Assembly (NCBI GenBank): GCA_951812335.1
Contig: OX638293.1
Span: 638,501-702,500, forward strand
From: Rhodothermales bacterium
Lineage (GTDB): Bacteria > Bacteroidota > Rhodothermia > Rhodothermales > VXPQ01
DNA length: 64,000 bases
Direction: 5' to 3'
Shown here: piece after piece, positions 57,637-64,000 of the stretch
Layout: each line of letters starts with the position of its first letter
Position numbering within the stretch: position 1 is the first letter of the stretch
Notes under the pieces: generated by a model
Database searches by the model: none
The model's input: the letters and a program-made list of their open reading frames with translations, nothing else
Told to the model about the DNA's origin: nothing
Program-made: the position numbers and the translations under genes

Positions 57637-57640
57637 GGCG

Positions 57641-57697
57641 CCTGCGAATTTGCAGGAACGTTTGCAAAGGGTTGCGGATACAGATTTGTTTGCAACC
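57641..57697 (+). promoter_or_regulatory. Cluster of short inverted and direct repeats before the kinase gene
   Basis: GTTTGCAA occurs at 57660-57667 and 57688-57695, TTTGCAAA at 57661-57668 is palindromic, GGTTGC/GCAACC pair at 57670-57675 and 57692-57697, and CCTGC/GCAGG at 57641-57656. Such packing in a 77-bp gap suggests an operator or a structured leader. Confidence 0.4.
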
Positions 57698-57713
57698 ATG
57701 ACCCCCTTGCACC

Positions 57714-58607
57714 ATGTCTGAGTTTTATCCCATCGTTACCGTAGAGCCGGAATGGGTACTGGAAGGCGAAGACATGGGCAGTAAGGAAAAATTCTGGTAC
57801 CGCGAGACCGGCGACACAAGGAACTGTTTGTTCAAATATCCGAGAAGGTATACAGGTGAGCATTGGGCTGAAAAGATCGCTGCAGAAGTAGCGGCGTGCC
57901 TGGACATTTTGCATGCCAGGGTGGAACTGGCCGAATTTCAGAATGTGCATGGGTCGGCAACAGAGTCCTTTGCTCGTAGGGGTCGTGTGCTGATTCACGG
58001 TAATGAGATACTGGGCATTATGATGTCCGATTACAACCCGGAAATGAAATTTCACCAGTCGGCTCACACACTTGGTAATATCCTGGCGGCATTGGATAAT
58101 GCGTTCACGAATCGCGAGGATGCTATGCGAACGAAACAGCTGTTGGCGCAGTACTTGGTGTTGGATGCAGTGATCGGCAATACGGATCGCCACCATGAAA
58201 ACTGGGGTTTGTTACTACGCAAACTGGAAGGAAATAAGTGGGATGGATTTTTTGCCCCCTCCTTCGATCACGCCTCTTCCCTGGGCAGAGAACTCAGGGA
58301 CGAAAAGCGTGATCGGCTTATGGCCGAAGATCGCGTGGGCCGCTATGCGGAAAAGGGGCATGGCGGGATATACTGGTCCGTGGATGAACGGCGCGGTCCC
58401 AGTCCATTTGAACTGGTGCGACGAGCTAGTCACGCCCATCCGGACCTTTTTCAATCGGCGCTCGCGAAACTGGACAGGCTGGATGAGGGTTCATTACGTA
58501 GGATAATCGACCGCGTACCTTCCGATTGGATGTCTCCATCGGCTCGAAAGTTCGCTATGGCATTGATGTGCTATAACCTCGAACAATTAAGGAAACTGGA
58601 TCCATGA
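57714..58607 (+). CDS. HipA-like serine/threonine kinase (HipA C-terminal domain, no HipB partner)
   Basis: The 297-residue protein has the kinase core of the HipA/CtkA superfamily. A nucleotide-binding Lys sits in NCLFKYPRR (Lys 41). The catalytic motif is IGNTDRHHENWGLL, with catalytic Asp 158 and metal-binding Asn 163. The second acidic metal ligand is Asp 185 in FAPSFDHASSLGREL. The N-terminal HipA subdomain 1 of the classical toxin is absent, so the protein is compact. No HipB-type HTH gene is adjacent. Its stop overlaps the start of the HIRAN gene (ATGA at 58604-58607), so the two proteins are made together. In this superfamily substrates include tRNA synthetases, EF-Tu and others; the target here is unknown. 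Confidence 0.85.
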   Translation: MSEFYPIVTVEPEWVLEGEDMGSKEKFWYRETGDTRNCLFKYPRRYTGEHWAEKIAAEVAACLDILHARVELAEFQNVHGSATESFARRGRVLIHGNEILGIMMSDYNPEMKFHQSAHTLGNILAALDNAFTNREDAMRTKQLLAQYLVLDAVIGNTDRHHENWGLLLRKLEGNKWDGFFAPSFDHASSLGRELRDEKRDRLMAEDRVGRYAEKGHGGIYWSVDERRGPSPFELVRRASHAHPDLFQSALAKLDRLDEGSLRRIIDRVPSDWMSPSARKFAMALMCYNLEQLRKLDP

Positions 58608-59365
58608 GCGAAAGAACCCTGTTTCTTGCCTGGCAGGACAAAGGTGGTAGCCGTCAATGGTTTCCGATTGGCCGCCTGGATGCGGATCGTGCCCTTTCCA
58701 GGTATCGTTTTCGTTATACGGGCGGTGCGCTGCGGGCGCAAGAGGAGGCATATTTCCAGGCCCTTCCGGAATTTCCCGAGATGGAAAAGGAGTACTTTTC
58801 TCCGGAGTTGTTTTATCTGTTCCAGAACCGGGTTATGAAGCCGAATCGACCGGATTTCCGCGAACACATCAAGCGTCTGGGGCTTCCCGAGGATTCCAAT
58901 CCCGATCCTTTTCAGATTTTATCGGTCAGCGGCGGCCAGCGAGCCACGGATTTTTACGAAGTTTTTCCAAAAATCGTAAAGAATGCCGACGGCGGTTTCA
59001 CCACCCGTTTTTTTCTTCATGGCTGGCGATATACCAATGAACCTGCCCTGGAGCGACTTGCCCAATTGGAATCCGGTGAAAATCTCTATGTAACCCTGGA
59101 ACTGAACAATCCGGCAACCAGAGTCGCTGTGCAACTCCAGACGAAAGACTATCACATGATCGGCTGGGCGCCGCGCTATCTTGTGTCGGATCTTGCGAAA
59201 GCCATCGCCGGGTCGCCCGGCGAGTACGAAGCGAAGGTAGTTCGGATCAATCCCGCACCGGCCCCTATGAAACAGCGGGTACTGATCGAACTGTGCGGCA
59301 ACCTCGGCGAACACGAACCGATGATTGGCAAGGATTTTCTTCCGTTGGTCGAGGCGGCAGCATAA
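58604..59365 (+). CDS. HIRAN-domain protein coupled to the HipA-like kinase
   Basis: The 253-residue protein has a C-terminal HIRAN-like domain (about residues 120-235): FLHGWRYTNEPALERLAQLE, then LYVTLELNNPATRVAVQLQT, then DYHMIGWAPRYLVSDLAKAI. The GW/Ala residues and the strand order fit HIRAN, which in Rad5/HLTF grips 3' DNA ends at damaged or stalled forks. The N-terminal 110 residues (TLFLAWQDKGGSRQWFPIGR, then YRFRYTGGALRAQEEAYFQA) are not a domain I can name but recur in such kinase partners. The 4-bp overlap with the kinase gene implies fixed stoichiometry. It could act as a DNA-end sensor or as a partner that controls the kinase; this is inference. Confidence 0.78.
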   Translation: MSERTLFLAWQDKGGSRQWFPIGRLDADRALSRYRFRYTGGALRAQEEAYFQALPEFPEMEKEYFSPELFYLFQNRVMKPNRPDFREHIKRLGLPEDSNPDPFQILSVSGGQRATDFYEVFPKIVKNADGGFTTRFFLHGWRYTNEPALERLAQLESGENLYVTLELNNPATRVAVQLQTKDYHMIGWAPRYLVSDLAKAIAGSPGEYEAKVVRINPAPAPMKQRVLIELCGNLGEHEPMIGKDFLPLVEAAA

Positions 59366-59479
59366 GCAGGTCAATTCTAAAAGGCATATCTACTTTCCCG
59401 CCCGATCCAGGAGGCCGGAAGTCGGTTTGTGACAGGTCGGCCCAGGTCTTGCGCGGATTGCGGCAACCGCACGTTGGGC

Positions 59480-59498
59480 GCACTTGATCAAAGTATCC
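59480..59498 (+). repeat. Dispersed structured repeat, copy 7 (right tip only)
   Basis: GCACTTGATCAAAGTATCC followed by TTAA resembles the right tip of the family (GGACTTAATCAGAGTATCC-TTAA). It is short and could be chance, but the flank TTAA and the location between converging genes support it. Confidence 0.4.
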
Positions 59499-59512
59499 TT
59501 AACCATATCACA

Positions 59513-60841
59513 TCACGGCATCCACGTCGCGATTTGGGGGAACAGGATAACCAGAAGCAATCCTATTGCTTGGATCCCTATGAAAGGAACGGCGCCGCGA
59601 TAAATCTGCGTCGTAGCGACGGTGGCGGGGGCCACGCCGCGCAGGTAGAACAGGGCGAACCCGAAGGGCGGCGTCAGGAAGGACATTTGCAGGTTCATGG
59701 CGATCATGACGCCGAACCATACGAGATCTACGCCCAGCAGCGCCGCCGCCGGGGCAAGCAGGGGCACGATGATGAACGCGATCTCGAAGAAATCGATGAA
59801 GAATCCGAGCAGGAAAATGACGATATTCGCGACCAGAATCAGCCCGATAACTCCTCCCGGCAGCGTGGTAAGCAACTCCTCGATCCACAGGTCGCCGTTC
59901 AGTCCGATGAATACGAGCGAAAAAGCCCGGGCGCCGACCAGAAGAATCATGATCATGGCGGTCAACTTGGCTGTCTCCTTCATGGTTTCCCGGAGAGATG
60001 TCAGGGTGAGCCGGCGGTTGATGGCGGCGAGAATCAGTGCGCCCAACGCGCCCAACGCCCCGGCTTCGGTTGGCGTAGCGACGCCGGCGAAGATGCTGCC
60101 GAGCACAACGACGATGAGTAGCAACGGAGGCAGCATGACGAGGGCCACGCGACGGATCAGTTCTGCGGGCGGCAAGCCGCGTTCCTCCGCAGGAAGGGCC
60201 GGTGCGGTGCTCGGTTTGAAAAAGGCCACGCCGGCTGCATAGAGCGCAAACAATCCGGCCAGCAGCAAGCCCGGAACCAGCGCACCCAGAAACAGTTCGC
60301 CGACGGAAACGCGGCCTGCCACGCTCAACTGGTCGGCCAGCACGATGAGCACGATACTGGGGGGGATAATCTGTCCCAGCGTACCCGAAGCGGAAATCAC
60401 GCCGGCGGACAGTTCGTTCGAGTAGCCATAGCGCATCATGACGGGCAGGGAAATGACGCCCATCGCCACCACCGATGCGCCGACCACGCCCGTCGCAGCA
60501 GCAAGCAGCGCTCCCACGAACACCACTGCAATGGCCAGCCCGCCGCGTATGCGCCCGAACAACAGGCCGATCGTCTGGAGCAAATCTTCCGCCAGGCGAG
60601 ATTTTTCCAGCATCGTGCCCATGAAGATGAAATACGGCACGGCCAGCAGCAGCGTGTTCGACATGACGTCGAAGATGCGGTCCGGCATGGCCAGCATGAG
60701 GTGCCAACTGAAATAGCCGAGTTCGATGCCGACGAAGGCAAAAATCAGGGCGGTCCCTCCGAGAGCGAAGGCAACCGGAAATCCCGAGAAGATGAGGATC
60801 AACGCCCCGGCAAACATGAGTGGCCCCAACCAGTCGCCCAT
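59513..60841 (-). CDS. dctM: TRAP transporter large permease subunit (DctM-type)
   Basis: DctM is the main membrane channel of tripartite ATP-independent periplasmic transporters and uses the sodium or proton gradient. I start at ATG 60841, which overlaps the stop of the small subunit gene (TAATG), giving 442 residues. About 12 spans are visible. Family blocks include LLAVPYFIFMGTMLEKSRLA, TGVVGASVVAMGVISLPVMM, SGTLGQIIPPSIVLIVLADQ and IFAGVATPTEAGALGALGAL. QMSFLTPPFGFALFYLRGVA near the C-terminus is another hallmark. The operon supplies two binding proteins but only one permease pair. Confidence 0.95.
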   Translation of the reverse strand: MGDWLGPLMFAGALILIFSGFPVAFALGGTALIFAFVGIELGYFSWHLMLAMPDRIFDVMSNTLLLAVPYFIFMGTMLEKSRLAEDLLQTIGLLFGRIRGGLAIAVVFVGALLAAATGVVGASVVAMGVISLPVMMRYGYSNELSAGVISASGTLGQIIPPSIVLIVLADQLSVAGRVSVGELFLGALVPGLLLAGLFALYAAGVAFFKPSTAPALPAEERGLPPAELIRRVALVMLPPLLLIVVVLGSIFAGVATPTEAGALGALGALILAAINRRLTLTSLRETMKETAKLTAMIMILLVGARAFSLVFIGLNGDLWIEELLTTLPGGVIGLILVANIVIFLLGFFIDFFEIAFIIVPLLAPAAALLGVDLVWFGVMIAMNLQMSFLTPPFGFALFYLRGVAPATVATTQIYRGAVPFIGIQAIGLLLVILFPQIATWMP

Positions 60842-61419
60842 TATATGCCTCCCTGCGGTTTTCCGGAGTTGATCGGAGCGCTTTCCGGAACATCTTCTGC
60901 GGGCGGGTCGCGCAGGAACGCGATTTGCTTGATGGCGACGCTGATCCCCTGTAAGAACAGGAGAAAGAAGGCTACGGGGATCGCTGTCTTGATCGGATAC
61001 CGGGGCAAGCCGCCCGGATCGGGCGAGACTTCCCAGACCGCCCACGAGTTGTATACGGTAGGCCAGGACATCCGGATCACGAGGAAACAGAAAGGCAGCA
61101 GGAAGAGCAGGGTGCCGCCCAGGTTCACCCAGGCCTGTCCTCGGGGCGTCAGGCGCGTGAACAGCACATCCACGCGCACATGGGCGTTGTGCTTCAGGGT
61201 ATAGGCGGCGCCCAATAGAAAAATCAGGCTGTACATGTACCACTGCAGCTCGATGTAGGTGTTCGAGCTCAGGCCCAGGCCTGTGAAGCGATCGAGATAC
61301 CGCACCAGCGCATTGTAGGCGCCGACCCCCACCATGACAAGCGTCAGCCAGTACACGACCCGACCGATCCACTCGTTGGTCTGGTCGATACGATGGGCGA
61401 TGCGAAGCAGCGTACGCAT
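60841..61419 (-). CDS. dctQ: TRAP transporter small permease subunit (DctQ-type)
   Basis: This 192-residue protein has four spans (about residues 20-42, 60-80, 100-122, 145-165) in the DctQ pattern. The conserved parts are NTYIELQWYMYSLIFLLGAA and YTLKHNAHVRVDVLFTRLTP, where the Arg/Asp pair is typical. It supports DctM in the inner membrane. It lies between the binding-protein genes and dctM; its stop overlaps the dctM start, and 27 bp separate it from the upstream binding-protein gene. Confidence 0.93.
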   Translation of the reverse strand: MRTLLRIAHRIDQTNEWIGRVVYWLTLVMVGVGAYNALVRYLDRFTGLGLSSNTYIELQWYMYSLIFLLGAAYTLKHNAHVRVDVLFTRLTPRGQAWVNLGGTLLFLLPFCFLVIRMSWPTVYNSWAVWEVSPDPGGLPRYPIKTAIPVAFFLLFLQGISVAIKQIAFLRDPPAEDVPESAPINSGKPQGGI

Positions 61420-61446
61420 GACGGATGCAAATCTCTCTGAAAGTCC

Positions 61447-62571
61447 TTACGCGTTTCCGGGAGATGCATCCGAACCGAACACATAATCGCCGTACGCCAG
61501 TTCGGCAGCCCCGAACCAGCGGTAGGCGTCGTCGCGCCACGCTTTGTAGGCCGTGTAAATCTTACGGTATGCGGGATCGCTGGCCGATTCTTCGAGAATT
61601 TCTTCTGTGATTTGTCTTGCAGCCGCCATCACCTCTTCCGGGAACGGATGGAGCCGCACGCCCCCTTCCACAAGCCGCCGCAGGGCCGGGCCGTTCCGTG
61701 CATCGTACAGCGCCAGCATGCGCTCGTTGGCCTCGGCGGCGGCCGTTTCGAAAGCTTCCCGGTACGCAGACGGCAAGGCGTCCCAGGCGTCCCGGTTCAC
61801 GTAGAACGAAAGGCCGGGTCCGGGCTCCCACCACCCCGGATAGTAATAATCCTTCACGATCTCCTGAAAGCCGAGTTTTTCGTCGTCGTACGGCCCGACC
61901 CACTCGGTGGCGTCGATCGCGCCGCGTTCGAGCGCCAGATAAATTTCCCCGCCCGGTATGACCTGCACCGTAACGTCGAGGCGATTCATCACTTCGCCGC
62001 CCAGTCCCGGAATACGCATTTTCAGCCCGCGCAGGTCCTGGAGCGAACCGATCTCGCGGCGGAACCAGCCGCCCATCTGCGTACCCGTATTTCCCCCGGG
62101 AAAGTTGATCACGTTGAAATCGGCGAACATTTCCCGCGTGAGCGCGAGACCGTCCCCGTAATAGAACCAGGCGTTGAGTTGCCGGGCCGACAGCCCGAAC
62201 GGGATGGTGCAATCGAAGACGAGCGCCGGATTCCTTCCCTGAAAGTAGTAGCTTGCGCTGTGTCCCATCTGGATGGTTCCGTTCTGGACGGCGCTCAGCA
62301 CCTCGAGAGCCGGGACGAGTTCTCCGGCAGGATAGGAACGGATGCGGAAACGTCCTTCCGTAAGCGCCTCCACGCGTCCGGCCAGAATCTCGGCCGCGCC
62401 ATAGATCGTATCCAGCCCGTTAGGGAAGCTGGATGCGAGGCGCCACATGATGCGAGGCATGGTCTGCACGGCAGGCGCTTGTCCTGTAATTACCTGGTCG
62501 GCGGCCGTTTCCGGATCCGGCGCATCTTGTGGGCCGGGCGCGGCGACACGAAGAAAATCGCGTCGTTTCAT
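61447..62571 (-). CDS. dctP: TRAP transporter substrate-binding protein, DctP-type, with an atypical N-terminus
   Basis: The 374-residue protein has the DctP fold: WRLASSFPNGLDTIYGAAEI, RFRIRSYPAGELVPALEVLS, QMGHSASYYFQGRNPALVFD, LRGLKMRIPGLGGEVMNRLD (the conserved Arg binds the substrate carboxylate), ERGAIDATEWVGPYDDEKLG and YYYPGWWEPGPGLSFYVNRD. It is a close paralog of the protein encoded just upstream. Odd is its N-terminus: MKRRDFLRVAAPGPQDAPDP keeps the twin Arg but has no hydrophobic core and no lipobox, both of which the paralog has. As read, it would not be exported by the usual route; a sequencing error, deletion or decay would explain that. It overlaps its neighbour by 4 bp. Confidence 0.9.
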   Translation of the reverse strand: MKRRDFLRVAAPGPQDAPDPETAADQVITGQAPAVQTMPRIMWRLASSFPNGLDTIYGAAEILAGRVEALTEGRFRIRSYPAGELVPALEVLSAVQNGTIQMGHSASYYFQGRNPALVFDCTIPFGLSARQLNAWFYYGDGLALTREMFADFNVINFPGGNTGTQMGGWFRREIGSLQDLRGLKMRIPGLGGEVMNRLDVTVQVIPGGEIYLALERGAIDATEWVGPYDDEKLGFQEIVKDYYYPGWWEPGPGLSFYVNRDAWDALPSAYREAFETAAAEANERMLALYDARNGPALRRLVEGGVRLHPFPEEVMAAARQITEEILEESASDPAYRKIYTAYKAWRDDAYRWFGAAELAYGDYVFGSDASPGNA

Positions 62572-63689
62572 GATTCTTCCGGTCGGGGATACGCGAAGGA
62601 GGCATAGGCATGTTCTGCGGTGCCGAACCAGCCGTGCGCATCTCTCCGAAAGGCGCGGAACGAGTCGTAAACCTGCCGGTAGGCGGCATCCTTTGCGGCG
62701 TAGTTTTCCATCAGGTCCAGGGTAATGCGTTCCGCTTCCTGCATCGTGTCCGTGGGAAATGGCCTGATTTGGACGCTTTCTCCCTGCAATGCCCGAAACG
62801 CTTCCTGATTACGGGCATCGTACCGTGCAAGCATGCTTAGACCCGCCTGCGCGGTGGCGGCTTCGAGGGCTTTCCGATAGATGAGCGGTAGGGCGTTCCA
62901 GGCGTTCCGGTTGACCATGAAGGATATGCCCGGTCCGGGTTCCCACCATCCCGGGTAGTAATAATACGGAGCGATTTCGTGGAGGCCGAGTCGCATATCG
63001 TCGTACGGTCCGACCCACTCGGTAGCGTCGATCGTACCGCGTTCAAGCGCCTGGTAAAGTTCGCCGCCCGCCATGAGTTGCACGGTAACCCCGAGTTGGT
63101 GCATCACTTCGCCCCCGAGACCCGGGATGCGCATCTTGATTCCCTGAAGGTCTTCGAGGGTATTGATCTCGCCGCGGAACCAGCCGCCCATTTGCACCCC
63201 CGTGTTGCCCCCCAAAAAATTGATCACGTTGAAATCCGCGTAAAGCGAGCGTATCAGCTCCATGCCGCCGCCGTAGCGGAGCCAGGCCGTTTGCTGGCGC
63301 GAGGTGAGCCCGAACGGTATGCCCGTGTCGAAGACGAACGCCGGGTTGTGGCCCGTGTAGTAGTAACTGGCGGAATGGCCCATTTCCACGGCGCCTTTCT
63401 GCACGACTCCAAGCACCTCGGTAGCCGGCGCCAGTTCACCTGCCGGGAACGTTTGAATTCGGAAACGTCCTTCGGTAATCCTGGCCACCCGCCGGGCAAC
63501 CTCCTCCGAAGCCCCGAAAACCGTGTCGAGGGATCGGGGATAACTCGATACGAGGCGCCAGCGGACCTGCGGCCGGGTTTGCACGACCGGGGCATTGCCG
63601 GTTTCGCCGGTCCCCCCGCCGCATCCGGCGAGGAGGCTGCTCCCGGCTATTCCGGCAGCCGTCGTTTTGAGAAAAGCGCGACGTTTCAT
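62568..63689 (-). CDS. dctP: TRAP transporter substrate-binding lipoprotein, DctP-type, with Tat-like signal
   Basis: The 373-residue protein starts MKRRAFLKTTAAGIAGSSLL and then AGCGGG: a twin-arginine motif, a hydrophobic core and a lipobox (LLAGC, Cys 23), so it is an exported, probably lipid-anchored binding protein. The DctP landmarks are WRLVSSYPRSLDTVFGASEE, QTFPAGELAPATEVLGVVQK and QGIKMRIPGLGGEVMHQLGV. The substrate-lobe motif ATEWVGPYDDMRLGLHEIAP and YYYYPGWWEPGPGISFMVNR follow. The aromatic YYYPGWWEPGP stretch occurs in binding proteins for 2-oxo and related organic acids, which gives a tentative ligand class. It is the first gene of the operon dctP-dctP-dctQ-dctM. Confidence 0.94.
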   Translation of the reverse strand: MKRRAFLKTTAAGIAGSSLLAGCGGGTGETGNAPVVQTRPQVRWRLVSSYPRSLDTVFGASEEVARRVARITEGRFRIQTFPAGELAPATEVLGVVQKGAVEMGHSASYYYTGHNPAFVFDTGIPFGLTSRQQTAWLRYGGGMELIRSLYADFNVINFLGGNTGVQMGGWFRGEINTLEDLQGIKMRIPGLGGEVMHQLGVTVQLMAGGELYQALERGTIDATEWVGPYDDMRLGLHEIAPYYYYPGWWEPGPGISFMVNRNAWNALPLIYRKALEAATAQAGLSMLARYDARNQEAFRALQGESVQIRPFPTDTMQEAERITLDLMENYAAKDAAYRQVYDSFRAFRRDAHGWFGTAEHAYASFAYPRPEES

Positions 63690-63853
63690 CGGGTTCGAAT
63701 CGGGGGCGGTCGGCGCAACGTCAGGGGCGGTTCTGCGTATGCATGCGGCGCGCCGACGAATTTTTTCCTTTAATTATACGCACGGGAACGCTCGGAATGC
63801 CTACTTTGTTGGCCGCATGCACACCATATTACACGAAAACCCGATTTTACGAC

Positions 63854-64000
63854 ATGGCTGGACGGCGACTTGGGGTAGGTTTCATCGGCAGTGGTTTCAT
63901 CACCCGGTTTCACTTGATGTCCTGGCAGGCGGTCCGTGAAGCGGATGTACTGGGCATCTGGAGTCCGAACCGCGGTCGCGCGGAAAGTACGGCGGCCTAT
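63854..64000 (+). CDS. Start of a Gfo/Idh/MocA-family oxidoreductase, cut by the window end
   Basis: The first 49 residues show the NAD(P)-binding strand-loop-helix RLGVGFIGSGFITRFHLMSW, with the GxGxxG-type pattern GFIGSGFI, followed by ADVLGIWSPNRGRAESTAAY, typical of the family. The ATG at 63854 is the natural start. These enzymes oxidise sugars or sugar derivatives. The gene diverges from the TRAP operon across a 164-bp gap, so a link to uptake of a sugar acid or similar compound is plausible. The rest of the gene lies outside the window. Confidence 0.85.
   Translation, partial: MAGRRLGVGFIGSGFITRFHLMSWQAVREADVLGIWSPNRGRAESTAAY

Noticed and set aside
63680-63700. GGTTCGAATC resembling a tRNA T-loop
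   Set aside because: The flanking bases do not pair as a T stem and no cloverleaf can be drawn around it.

Overview
The window is a piece of bacterial chromosome, about 60% GC by eye, most likely from the Rhodothermota/Balneolota side of the Bacteroidota supergroup. The pointers are two proteins ending in a type IX secretion (T9SS) sorting domain of the NYPNPFNPQTTI type (36611-37279 and 47607-55685), a giant plant-like leucine-rich-repeat protein, a BatA-type vWA protein and an imelysin/di-heme oxidoreductase cluster. Housekeeping genes (murQ, recF, uvrA, metF-metH, hflX, gyrB, pyrG, rarA) show that this is chromosome and not plasmid. Two perfect 16-bp parS sites flank recF, so the left end may lie near the replication origin. 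This is inference; I see no dnaA and no DnaA-box cluster.

Layout. 1-4.3 kb: a TPR gene tail, an IS256-type transposase relic, a membrane-protein/XRE-regulator pair with a palindromic operator, parS, murQ, recF, parS. 4.3-8 kb: DUF1801 protein, MaoC-type hydratase, a glycosyltransferase and a UPF0104-type membrane protein. 8.2-14 kb: DUF3047 protein, RND/MMPL exporter, two GT4 glycosyltransferases. 14-22 kb: uvrA and the metF-metH operon. 22-26 kb: porin-like protein, imelysin lipoprotein and di-heme cytochrome lipoprotein, probably for iron. 26-32 kb: BatA-like protein, HflX, a small membrane protein, and a cobalamin-binding protein overlapping a small cysteine-rich protein. 31.6-39.6 kb is an accessory zone: short repeats, two Fic proteins with inhibitory motifs, a methyltransferase, a DUF2911 protein, a small T9SS protein, and truncated genes (ATPase start, glutamine synthetase III start). 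39.6-47.5 kb: CBS protein, gyrB with a Gly/Ser-rich N-terminal tail, two glycosyltransferases, a broken methyltransferase and pyrG. 47.6-55.7 kb: the 2692-residue LRR protein. 56-59.4 kb: an IS256 relic, rarA, then a HipA-like kinase plus HIRAN-domain protein pair. 59.5-64 kb: a TRAP transporter with two paralogous binding proteins, and the start of a Gfo/Idh/MocA oxidoreductase.

The most unusual item is a dispersed, non-coding, roughly 250-bp repeat. There are four complete and three partial copies (3652, 7845, 42469, 44710, 45512, 55967, 59480). It has inverted terminal repeats and internal stems whose arms change together between copies. It looks like a MITE or a structured RNA/DNA element and sits mostly just after stop codons. 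The best candidate for an undescribed functional system is the translationally coupled kinase/HIRAN gene pair at 57714-59365. No tRNA, rRNA or CRISPR array was found.
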